Positions 51,508-62,800 of a stretch of DNA of 64,000 nucleotides are shown here, piece after piece. The stretch comes from Bedellia somnulentella (taxonomy: Eukaryota; Arthropoda; Insecta; Lepidoptera; Bedelliidae). How positions within the stretch are numbered: position 1 is the first letter of the stretch; each line of letters opens with the position of its first letter. Under the pieces are notes generated by a model. It ran no database searches and was not told the origin of the DNA. It saw only the letters and a list, made by a program, of their open reading frames with translations. Made by a program: the position numbers and the translations under genes. Location: the NCBI GenBank assembly GCA_963576735.1, contig OY755174.1, forward strand, positions 1,984,001-2,048,000, in the 5' to 3' direction.

Positions 51508-52905
51508 TTAATCTTTGTGTTGATGTTCTGGCTTATGAATAGAAAAATCTAATCTTACATAAATAATGACACACATAAATAATGCATAAAGGAAGCCAAC
51601 TACAAGAAGTGGCTCCTGGAACATGAGGAGTCGTGGGAATGTGTAGCGTAGTTGGAAATCTTGAATGTGGTTTTCTACCACATTCTTCTTAGTAAAAGTT
51701 ATGACTGGACGGCCTTTAGTGTCTAAATATGTATAATGCAAACTGTCCGGAAGTCTGGTAGCCAAATAGGGTAGATTCAGCTTCACTCCAGTGGAGCCTT
51801 CTGGCAATATGATCTTAGTAACCAACTCATCTACTTGCATATCATCAAATATATGATCAATAACTCTCATTTTCAAAAGATAATCATTGTTAGAGTGGTA
51901 CAAATACTCATAACTAGGAACATTGTATCCCAGAGTGTAGTGAGTTCTCCAGCCACCAAAGAGAGGGTATCTTGGTCTCAAATCCAACTCCACAGAGTCC
52001 TTTTTAAACTTCATGTTTGATGTAGAGATGTTTCCATTAGTATCTCTGTAGTAAACATCAGCAGCAGATGCAGGCAGCAGAGTTTTGTACGACCTGACAC
52101 TTGATGGCCCACTGTGGTGGTCCTGTTGGTAATCGAATCTGGAAAAGGATCCTTTCAACTTAGCTCCAGTGTGTTCAACTTCAATAACTTCTTCAATAGC
52201 AATATTTCCCCAGTGGGAAACCTCTATTAACCTCTCAATTCTAGTTACAGTCAAGAATGGAGAGTTGTTCTTATAGTGAACTGTAAGCTCTTTCTCAGTA
52301 AATGGAGCAACATTTGGAGTGGGACCATAACTGATAATGCTGTCTTGCTGGGAAAATGGTTTTACTTTTGTAAAAGATTCAATGTTCTTGGTGTTTAATT
52401 GGACTGAGGTAGTTTGCATTGACACTGGATATGGAGTGTATAAATAAAGATTACCATTGTATTTAACTAGTTGATCTTCTTGTTGGGTAATGGAAGTAGG
52501 GAATGGAACCAAAGATTTTGTATAAACAGATTCGGCAACCACCAAAACTGCACTGCCTGCGCTCAATGCTTCCTTGAAATCAACTCTATAGAATTTAGCA
52601 TTTTCATGACCCTTAACCGTCGTTTCTGTTACACGCAATTCTTTATTATTGTTGTCATGTACACCGATAAAAGCTAAGTTAGTCTTAGCCGCAGGCTCAA
52701 CCGATAACAAGAAACTTTTGAGAGCAGTTTTTCCAACATTTTCTAAGGTTATTTTGGTCTTAATTCTCACTAATTGTGAAGAAACATCAATGTTTCTGTC
52801 TACATTTTTGAACTTAACATCACTGGATATAGAGTCAACACTTGCAGAATAACATTTCACAAGTACAAAACACAAGAAAACAAGAATTATTTTAGATTTC
52901 GCCAT
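51508..52905 (-). CDS. RPN1: ribophorin I, oligosaccharyltransferase subunit 1
   Basis: Non-catalytic subunit of the ER oligosaccharyltransferase complex that moves the dolichol-linked glycan onto Asn-X-Ser/Thr of nascent proteins. It has 465 residues and is intronless. The ATG at 52905 gives MAKSKIILVFLCFVLV, a signal peptide (about residues 1-22), and the frame upstream has no ATG. The luminal part shows ribophorin motifs such as NLYLYTPYPV, FSRFDYQQDHHSGPSSVRSY, LLPASAADVYYRD, RYPLFGGWRTHYTLGYN and FQLRYTFPRLLMFQEPLLV. One membrane span (about residues 425-447) precedes a short cytosolic tail. It is shorter at the C-terminus than vertebrate ribophorin I (about 600 residues), as is usual in insects. 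Neighbours are eIF2B delta (convergent) and a hAT element upstream. Identification is firm. Confidence 0.95.
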   Translation of the reverse strand: MAKSKIILVFLCFVLVKCYSASVDSISSDVKFKNVDRNIDVSSQLVRIKTKITLENVGKTALKSFLLSVEPAAKTNLAFIGVHDNNNKELRVTETTVKGHENAKFYRVDFKEALSAGSAVLVVAESVYTKSLVPFPTSITQQEDQLVKYNGNLYLYTPYPVSMQTTSVQLNTKNIESFTKVKPFSQQDSIISYGPTPNVAPFTEKELTVHYKNNSPFLTVTRIERLIEVSHWGNIAIEEVIEVEHTGAKLKGSFSRFDYQQDHHSGPSSVRSYKTLLPASAADVYYRDTNGNISTSNMKFKKDSVELDLRPRYPLFGGWRTHYTLGYNVPSYEYLYHSNNDYLLKMRVIDHIFDDMQVDELVTKIILPEGSTGVKLNLPYLATRLPDSLHYTYLDTKGRPVITFTKKNVVENHIQDFQLRYTFPRLLMFQEPLLVVGFLYALFMCVIIYVRLDFSIHKPEHQHKD

Positions 52906-53401
52906 CGCCGACAGCCGGTTCTTTTTTGACAACTAAGCGGACCAGTCAGACTCAGACCGGAAGGACACGCCACATAAGCAGCTCAGCTCAGAGTAATGAA
53001 ACTAGGCTAAGATAGTTGGTGTTGCAAAAACCGGAACTTTTCTGCAGATCATAATAAAAGGGACGCTTATGCAGAAATAGATTGATGGTATTTGACTTGC
53101 AACATCGTGAGAATGATGGAGATCACATAGTATAAGAATGTACACCACTGGATAAAAATTTAAAATTCATAATTACAGAAGTTTTAGGAACTTAGCTCAA
53201 CGAGTGGCAAGATAGGCTGAATATTGCATGAAAGTCTTCGCACATTCTTTCTTACCGTGTTTTTACATTTATACCGTAAAAAGTGTAGTGTGAAATAAAA
53301 GGTACATTTAGCTCTATCATAAACATCATACGTTAATAAAAAAATATTCATCCATTAATAATAATCCGACAGTCAGTAGGCGGAGTGCGAGTTTTATCTA
53401 T
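52906..53401. other. upstream region of ribophorin I
   Basis: Contains the 5' UTR and promoter of ribophorin I read leftward, with no clear core element, and AT-rich DNA. No repeat family was recognised before the hAT element. Confidence 0.4.
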
Positions 53402-53409
53402 CTTAGTTA

Positions 53410-54500
53410 CATAGCTGGGCACCGTTAATCAAATAGTTAACTTCGTTAATCGTTAATCCGTTACAAAAAATGTTAGCTTCGTTAAACGTTAAAGCGTTAC
53501 ATTTCGCAAGAATTAACGCAAGTTAACGTTAATCGTTAATCCGTTAGTGTAAAATTGCATTCTTACATCCTTGCGTTATCACTAACGCAACGATTTAAAA
53601 ATGCAATTTTACACACATTTTTACAATTTTTTTGTTCACACTTATAAAACCTGTTGGTTTATGATGTTAGGAAGGAACTGGAGGTTAGGAAGAAAACAAA
53701 ATACTTGTTAAATTCAAATGTGTAATTTAATCGCCGGGCATAAAGTGCATATTCCCCTTCATGAACATTAACATATTGAAGTTCTCGTCTGAAAGGGAGG
53801 CTCGCTTTGGTGTTAAAATGTCTTTACCCGTGGAAAACAGACGTTCAACTGCAGCGCTTGAGGGTACAGCAGTATTGTATTTGGTGAATAGATTTATGAA
53901 TATCTGTTCTCCGAGGAATGCAGCATCGTTGAACGAGACTTTTGATTTCATGTCCAGCCATGTCTTCCAACTTCCTCGATATGGTTTTAATTACTGCACT
54001 GCACAGTACACTTTTTCTATCTAACTGCACTCTTTTTTTATCAACACGCAAATGAAATGATGACTGACAGTAATAATTATAATAAATAATAACCACAAAC
54101 ACAAACAAAACACTCGTCACTCTAAGTACCGGCGCGGCGCTAAGTAATGAAATGATCAAACGAAACAAATCTCTTCGCAGTTTTCTCACTCGCACGCGCC
54201 GGCAAAATATATCTAGTTTTGTTTTTGTCTCACTTCACTCGCTGCCATGCGCCGCCCGGCACTTGTCATTTCATTTCATACTTGTCTGAACCTGTTTTTC
54301 GCGCCGCGTTGCGATGACGGCCGTGCGGTAAATAGTAGGTACCCATTGGATTAACGATTAACGGACTTCTGACTGATGTTAACGGAAGTTAACGTGTCCG
54401 TTAACATTTTTAAAAGTTAACTTAAAAGTTAATCCGTTAATCAAAATATTAACTTCGTTAATTAACGATTAACGGATTAACGAGTTAATGCCCAGCTATG
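53410..54500. mobile_element. hAT element, internally deleted
   Basis: The ends CATAGCTGGGCA (left) and its complement (right) are flanked by CTTAGTTA on both sides (53402-53409 and 54501-54508), an exact 8-bp duplication. Both subterminal regions hold many GTTAACG/CGTTAAT words. Only the C-terminal hAT dimerisation domain is coded. The length of 1.09 kb shows that most of the transposase was lost. Confidence 0.85.
53727..53960 (-). pseudogene. hAT transposase C-terminal (hATC) fragment
   Basis: The minus strand encodes KYNTAVPSSAAVERLFSTG, then KDILTPKRASLSDENFNML and MFMKGN, the hallmark hAT family dimerisation motif. The catalytic RNase H-like core and BED finger are missing. Confidence 0.85.
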
Positions 54501-54773
54501 CTTAGTTACATCTTATATTATATATATATAAGTAATCCTATCCTTTAAATCAGTAGGAAAAGTTACACAGACATGTATTTTTTTCACTCTGATGTATTGA
54601 ACTCGATTATTCTCATCGAAAACGAAATTGACTACTGACTTCTATAGAATTTGGCTCAAGAGGTCTAGAAACTTGGGCCATAAAACAATTATTTAAAAAA
54701 AGTCTGACTGGTCGTCATTCATTCATGGTCAGACCAACCGAATCAAGTGAAGTGACAGACAGTAGCCGTGTGT

Positions 54774-55495
54774 AGGTCCGGCTCGGTGGATTCAAATGAT
54801 TCGAATCCCTGCGTGAGCCTGATTGGCCTAACCGGCCCCACTCTTTCTTATCAGGTGCAGGTTCGCTTAACCGGGCCGCTCCGCACCGGCTCGGTTTTAT
54901 TGTTTTCGAACAACAGGCTCAGGCATCAGGTTCAGGATCGGTTCGATTATTACCGTTACATTTGCTTTGCTTGCTGAATGTGAGAGCGAGACAAGAATGT
55001 AATACAATTTGAACTCGGGAGACAGAGACGAAAAGAGCGTTGTCCTTTTTTGTTCTTTGTTTGCCAATTTCGTTTAATAGATTTATCAATCTTTTCATAA
55101 ATAATGGTGTTTATAGTGATATTATAAATACGATAGTGTTTTATGTTGTATCAATTTCTGATTTGCGTATATTTATGTGTAGATATTGTTATAAGATGGT
55201 GTTAAGATGTTTCTAAATATTATTATTTTTTTTACATATGGATATTTGTATGTTAGCGAACCTAGCCTGTACACAAACAGAATCATTATACATATGAGAT
55301 AATTGATTTTTAAATGTATGTCAACAGCAATCGTTACGTTCCGTAAGCGTGGTATTTTTTGGTTGTTTGATTCAGTTCCGAATTGCATAACCGAGCCGGA
55401 TTCGATAAGCGGTCCGGCCCGGTTAAGAGGATTCAGTACCGGAACTGAGCCTGAACCTGGTGATTCGAATCCCCTCGCGGAGCTGGATCTACCCA
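54774..55495. mobile_element. putative non-autonomous element with GC-rich inverted ends
   Basis: The left end (TAGGTCCGGCTCGGTGGATT) and the complement of the right end (TAGATCCAGCTCCGCGAGGG) are imperfect inverted repeats. GATTCGAATCC and CCGG(C/G)-rich words recur near both ends. The style resembles the subterminal repeats of the two hAT elements nearby. No target duplication was found. It lies just upstream of the small membrane-protein gene. Confidence 0.4.
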
Positions 55496-55728
55496 AGCCT
55501 AAGACAGTCAGTGACAGTCTCAGTCTCAGTCAGTTCAGTAATCATATTCTTAATCATAGCTCCGAATTTTTAAGTGAAGTAAAAAAACTATTAGATTCGG
55601 TTATGATTGTGACGATTGTTTGAATAAATCAAAAATTATTTGATAATAACCTGAATGAAAGTACTTGGACTTTTACGTCCTATGATAATTGAAAGTACTA
55701 ATTTCTAATTCTAAGAAAGCGATCAATC

Positions 55729-56148
55729 ATGTTCGGTTTGTTTATTCGAAGTGTTTTATCTTTATTAGGTTTGTATTTATGTCTTAGTTATGTTTTTTTT
55801 ATTAATTAAAAGTTGGTTAAACTAACGTTTTGTCTTTTTGCAGTTCTGAATCATCTGTTCACGCCTTGCATAGCCTGGCGAACTAACAAAGGGTACAGTT
55901 CTGGAGGCAAAATAGAAAACAGTGGCTACAGAGACCAGGGTAAAGTGAAGACATTTGCTGGTACTTCAGCAGGCATTCCCGGCCAAAATGCAACTAGAAG
56001 AGGTCTCGGCATATCAGCATGGGGAATTATCATGTTAGTTATTACTATGATCCTTGCAGGAATGGGTTTCTATTATTTCTCAATGTGTTATCCTATTCTA
56101 TGCAAAAAAGAAAGAAACTATGATATTATTGAAATGGCTCATGTTTAA
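55729..56148 (+). CDS. small single-pass membrane protein, 114 residues
   Basis: Two exons, 55729-55768 and 55844-56148, with a 75-bp intron (gtttgt donor, tttttgcag acceptor, phase 1). The N-terminus MFGLFIRSVLSLLVLNHLFT reads as a signal peptide cleaved near CIAW. Next comes a Gly/Ser-rich luminal or extracellular stretch with one N-glycosylation sequon (NAT near residue 61), a membrane span (about residues 70-93, WGIIMLVITMILAGMGFYYF), then a cysteine pair and a charged cytosolic tail KKERNYDIIEMAHV. The signal peptide plus one span suggests a type I protein. The family was not recognised. Both exons are needed for an in-frame start, which supports the model. Confidence 0.7.
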
Positions 56149-59100
56149 TTTTACACACAATATTATGCTTAATAATGAACATAGTAAAAACCATAATTGT
56201 GACTTGGATTGCACAAATTTGTACACACACAATATAACATATCTAGTTATCATTTAAGTGCCATTTGAAATATTTTTTATAATTATAATTTGACAGAACA
56301 TCTATAACTACTATTTGTCGTTTTTGTAAGTTTAGGGTTATGATTGACTGTGAGCACTATAGTACTATAGAATGTATTAACATTTTAGCAGCTGTGCGCC
56401 AGACAATGGAAGTCAAGTGACCATTGCAATTTACAACTGCCTTGGTTATGCATGTGCATTAACACATTCAAGGTAAAAATTTATTAAGTTGTAGAAGCTG
56501 CCTACATAACATTAATAATGGTGTTACTTTAATAATCTCTTATCCTATTTTGATAATTGAAACATGATACTTTTAAGGTAGCATTTTGATATAAAATATT
56601 CATACAGTAACTAGCACTGGTAAAAAACTTAATCACCAATGCATAAGAATTTGTATTATATTTATATTAACATAGGACAATGTTGGTAAATCAATCTGCT
56701 TTGAGACATTTAATTTTTAACTCAATAGACTGATATAAGGGTTTGGGTTCTAAATAAAATAGATTTGTATATTGTCACGTTAATAGGCACCTCTCAAGGT
56801 TGCCTAACAGCATAAAAATTATCATTGGTCTGAGTTGTAAAGTAAATCGGGTTATAATCCAAATAATTTTTGTATTGTTCCAAAACTTGTAACATCCAAT
56901 TATAACTGGGTCTCGCAGGCATTCCCATGTGTATAGAGATAATATGATAAATTATTCTCATGATATTTGTTAAAATAAACTACAAACTTCATAATCTTAA
57001 ATGAAATGAATAAAATATAACTTTAACTTTTGTATGTGCTGTATATTATCTACTGCATGTTGCAGTGTTTGTAATGTGTTCCTTGCATTGAAATTTTGCC
57101 CTAAATTTGGGTTGATCTTTCAAAAATATTTATCACAACTTGATTCCGCCTTTTGCAATGAAATTTATAGACTAAATTAAATCAATCTATATTTTAGAGA
57201 AAGATTTTAGTTTGTATGGACCAATTTTCTACAAAATTAGCTTTATGCAACATTTATACAACTGCTTTTCTATTTAACAAATCATTCTTTTGAATGAATA
57301 CTCTTTATTTAAATGTTAAGTGACACCAAAAAGAGAGTAAAACTGCTTTTAAGTATTCATTAAAAGTAAGTATAGTAAATAAGTTTTATACACTGTACAT
57401 TAGTTGTAAGTTAGAGTATCAAACCAGGGTGTTCCTGATAAAACTGTTTGTTTGGTGCTGCCTGCTCAATATTTCACTCAACTCAGATATTTGTGTTAAA
57501 TGTGCCCTCAATGTTTTATCAGTATTATCAGTGTGCGCTGTTAGTCGTGTTTATAAGACTGTAATCAAGTAACATATCAAGTTGTCATTTTAATTGAATA
57601 AACTTGCTCAATATAATTCCACTAGTATTTTTTAATTGTTTTCCTTATGTCAAATGATAAACATTATACTTTCTCATGGTATTTATAATCTTCTGAGTGG
57701 CACTGTTTCTGTCTGCCAATTTCGACACAGATTGGTTGAGTGGATACTAGATGAGGCATATCTGTCACGACAAAGTGAACGGAAGAACGTTATGAAAAGC
57801 CTTGTTTAAATAAATAATTAGAATAAGCGTTTTTGTGTAAAATTGCTTTCATAACTCTGATATATGAAATTAAAGAAAGTTTTTTTATCCGTTCTGTAGA
57901 AAACTATGCTTCATAACGTAACCATAGCATCTGAGTATATTTCAATTAAATGGTAAAGCTTTAATCATCTGTCGCTTGTATTTATTTATTTTGCACAGTA
58001 CTTCAGTATTTGACGATGCTTTATTACTTTGCTAAAGTAGTTGTACGACAAAAATTACCTACGCGTGGTCAATATCACTAGTATAAATATAAAAACACAA
58101 TTTAATAGCGAATGCAAATACTACACAGCCTTCAAATAACGCTATGAAATAGTAGCGCACGTATTTTTGATACGATCGTACACTACACCATACCTTTATC
58201 GCAATGTGCTAGTTTTAAGATGAATAGCCAAGTTGTCGCGATTTATTAACGTAAAAAAAATCTTTGATCCAATATCCAAGCCAATACACGTCCCCTGCTA
58301 TTATAGGCCTCCCCTATAGATCTCCACAATCTCATCCATCCATTTGCTTCGTCTTTTTCGTGACAGTCGTACACGCGTTGTCAGGTACGTGGCTGCCATC
58401 CAACCATCCATCCAGATGTCTCGGCTTTGATATACTCACGAATATCCCTGTGATTATATGATTATCTCAGAGTGATTTTTACTGAATCACTTGATTGTAC
58501 GGAAGGGAAGGCGATTCCGTGATTCTGAGGGCCATCACGTCCTTAGTTTGGTCCCAGATGCTGTGATAGTAGTAGTGGTCTAGGTTTGTTCAATAGATGT
58601 GTGGAAACTGCAAAGATATACTGGCCAGTACACCCTGCTGTGTACCCAACTTATAATTTGTATCTATGCTTAACTCGAAAAACATTTACACTCCGCGATG
58701 TAGGTATATGAGCGAGACGCTGCTATGTGCGAGTGAGTCCGCAGTAGTGTGCGCTCTAACATGACTTCCACAGATGTATGATATCACCACACTACTCCAT
58801 CTCCGTACTTATTGGTAACTACTTAAATCAAAATAAAACAATATCATCAATTAATTATTTTATTAGGAAGTGTCATAACCTAAACTTACAATTATTATTA
58901 TTAACTGGCTGCTGGAGTAGACTATGGAAGAGCCACCCACAACTTACTTTACATGACATCAAACTTAGCAGTCTATACTCAACAAAATATTTTATTCCCA
59001 AAAAAATATACATAAATCTATAAGTACATTACAAGCCATTTACATTTATCTTAAATAAACCGAAAAATATTTAAAAAATAAATCTCTCGTTAGATATGTA

Positions 59101-59823
59101 CGTATATATTTCAATAAATAAATATGGTTAAATCAAAGAGTATCATCATTTAATCTATTGGTTTATTGTTTGGCGTTCTAATATATAATCTCGTAAAGTC
59201 ATGTAAACTAAAATGTAGTAAGAATGTTGTGACCAAGACTAATGCACAATCAAAACGTTGAACATTTCAAACCACTGTAACTAACTTATCAAATGAGCGA
59301 ATATTTAAATTCGTCACGTATTACTTTTTGATTAGTAACCGTAATACTTATATATCATTTGATATCGACTGAAACTTGAATTTATATAACACACTTTGAC
59401 TTACAAGTATGTTTTGACTTATAACTTTTATATTTAGATGACAGTGTTATCATTTTACTATCTCTTACGCTAAATGCCTTGAAATGTGATTAGTTCTGAT
59501 CATGATTTAATTCATTGGACAAAGATATGACTTGTTTTATGAGATATAAATTCACTTACACGAAATAATCTTCGAGACAATGTTATGCACGAATTTATCA
59601 TGGCTAATTAATAGCAAATAAGAACTAACACACAAATATAATTGCAAGAAATAGTACTTGAATCGAATCATTTGAATAACTTTACCAATTAAACTACAAA
59701 AAAAGCTAAATATTTGCAACTTCAGTAGTCAAACTAGTCTAAATGCCCTCTATAAATGTCAAAGTCAGTCCGAAAGTTAGGAAATGTGATGTATCAAAGT
59801 TGAATAGTATAAACCGTTGCAGT
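56149..59823. other. long intergenic or 3' UTR region
   Basis: AT-rich DNA. The small membrane-protein gene probably has a long 3' UTR, with candidate AATAAA signals near 56753, 57008 and 57597. No coding segment, repeat family or RNA gene could be supported between 57600 and 59800. The right end holds the 3' UTR of the disulfide isomerase gene on the minus strand. Confidence 0.4.
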
Positions 59824-62800
59824 TTATAGTTCGTCTTTCTCCAAATCTACGTCAGACAGGTCAATGTCTTCTTCCGCTGGCAATTCTCCGTCTTTTCCGT
59901 CCCAGGGTTCCGTTTTCTCAATTTTTGGCATTTCCGCGCCTCTCACTGGGGCAGTCTGGCCGCGGCCGAACGATAGGTCACTGCAATATACATTCATTTT
60001 TATTTCGAGGTTTCATTTAGGGATTGTAAATAGGGGTATATAATAAGTAGGGGTTGTTGGGAAATTGGTAATGTATTTGGAAATAATTCAGATCCCAAGC
60101 TAAAAAGAATAATAAACAACTGGAAACAAATCGATCATGGTTATAGGCAAAAATATATGTAATTTTTTTAATGTACCTCCTATCTCAAATTTGAAGGTTT
60201 TATAAAATTATTTAGGCATAACTTGCGTGGGATCTTAGACCACTTAAAAAATATTAAATACCGCCATTTCTAAATTCCAAATGCGTTGCAAACTCTGTTA
60301 ACACACTTGTATACACAGTGATTACAGCTTTCGACATGCTTGGAGCAAGAAATATTAAGTTGACTAACAAAATATGACGTGATTCCTAATTGAAGCATAA
60401 AAAGTACTCTTTCCCACCACTGTAAGTCTTGTTTATTATAATTGGTTACACAGGGATAATGTTTAAGAGTAGTTTCCAACAAATACCCAACAAATTTAAA
60501 TGTGGTACAACTGATACTGTCCAGAAAAGAAAGTGGGTACGCTGAACACCAGCCCTTGTACCATGAGGCGCGTAAGAACAATTAAGTTGGGTGGGAAGTA
60601 AGATAGAAACAGATTTTGTAGGAATAATCTCTTTCTTAAGAAGAATTAAGTTTCTTACTTTATAAAGGTAAACTATATCTCTGTCCATCTATATCAGCGA
60701 AAACGAACCGTTATACACATCTACCAGCATAAATGAACAATTAAGCAATGATCCCTAATTAATTTACCAAAATGGGTGAAATAAAGATACTGACCGCAAG
60801 AATTCGTTGATGCCTGTTTCCGAGAAGGCTCCTCGCAGAGTGGAGTATTTAAGTTTCTTAGCGTTTACGACGGCCATGGCCGGGTAACCGAACCCGCCCA
60901 ATTCCAGCGCATTCTCTAGGCCTGGCTGGGCACCTGCTTCCGCCCAGATCCATCTGAATGGAAAATGGAATTAGTATTTTCGACGCCACTTTTCACGAAA
61001 TAGTGCACTTTCCACTTGGACAGAAAGTGCAGGCATAAGAGATTTAGCGTATAGCTCATGTCACAATAATCTCGATAAGATCGAACCCACTTTCCTTTAT
61101 TTATTAGTAATAGTCCTCACATGAGGTTCATCAGGTTTTCATGACCAAAACATTCTAATCACAATAATGTGTTTATAATGACAAATTGTACCGACCACAT
61201 CGTAAATATCAAGCAGGTTTGCCAGTATCATATATGGCAAATCAATAGTCCCTGTCGAACCCAACGGGAACTAATGGAGTGAGTGTATGTATGTATGTAC
61301 GTATGTTATTATATATTTTCTCATGACGTTTTCACGTTGATTTGTCTTCTGTAAACTGACTTACATAAAACCAATATTTTGTTATTGTTTTCTTTCACTT
61401 AAGAGCTTATTCCATTACACTTTGTCGTTTCTGAATTCAGACGTCCTTCGAAGTTACTGCCGCAGACGCTTGTTATTCCACTACACAAATTTGTCTACTT
61501 TTCAGAAGCCTAGCGTTCTGAACGTTATTCCACTAGTCTGAATTTAGATTCTGTGGCTCTCAGACGTCTTCATTCAGACAAATGGAATAAGCTCTTTATT
61601 ATATTATAATTGCTAAAATATTTTTAGAATATTTAATTTATAAAACTAAATTCGACACATTATTTCCGGAGATTTGAGACATTGGGTTTTGTGCATTGAA
61701 GTATAAAAATCTCCCGCTGTATAATATTAAATGTGTTCTACATCACTATTGAAATGTCAGTTTTTATTTTAACTACCTATACTTAGAATACGAGATTTAT
61801 AGAATAAGAAATTCCTCAGCTACATAAATTATTGAGGGTAAAATGTTGGAAAAAGACATAGGCAAATAATTAGGCAAAGCGGCTGTAGACCATTTGCCAC
61901 TATTTTTTATTACACAATACTTTCCCCACTACGTCAGTGGATGATGGCTAATTTCTCTCATATATGCCATGAAAAGGGTAGTGCACTAGACAATCAGAAA
62001 AAAGATGCTTTATGGTGGTGCCTTTTCCTACTCAATTTTGTGGCAATTGGCTGGTTTCTCTCATATGTGCCAAGAAAGGGTAGTTCACTAGACGGTCATA
62101 GAAAAAAAAACCTGCGGTGGTGGCCCTTTGGAGGGCATCTTAAGGTAACATCATTGTAACTCACCCCCACATCTTGTTCTTATACTTGTCTCCCATAGCA
62201 GCGAGCACTGCTAGATACTTGTTGCGGCAAACCGAGTCGCAGTCCAGGATATGGGGCAGTATGGACACCACACATAACGGCTTGTCACTGCATGCTTTCA
62301 TTGTGGCTTCATCTGTTACCTGTTGGGAAATATCTTGATTAATAGTTGTGATGTATGTAGATGTATTGTGTTAAGAATAGTGCTTAATCTTTTGTTCCCG
62401 CGTGTATTGTATCAAGTTTTAAAATTAATTTTGTCTGATGTCCTTTAATTCACTTTAAGAAGAAAGGACCCTAAGCGCAATCGAGCATCGGGAAGTGACT
62501 CAATTTAACATGCAAAATTGCTTCACAAACCTATTAATTAATAAAGTTGCCATACTATAACGTTAATAGCAATAACTACTAAAACTTTCAATTTACAAAG
62601 ACCTTAAGGCCAAGTATCCCTGTGAAATTTGTAACAACTTAATACTTTGTGAATTTGTACCCTGATTAATCTCTTTAGTAGTGCAGAAAACATTTCTATT
62701 CATCAACAAACACCAACGTTTTCATTTACAATAACATAACAACTAAACACCAAAATACCTGAACAATCTCTGGCGGCGCGATGTTATCAGCAAACTTATC

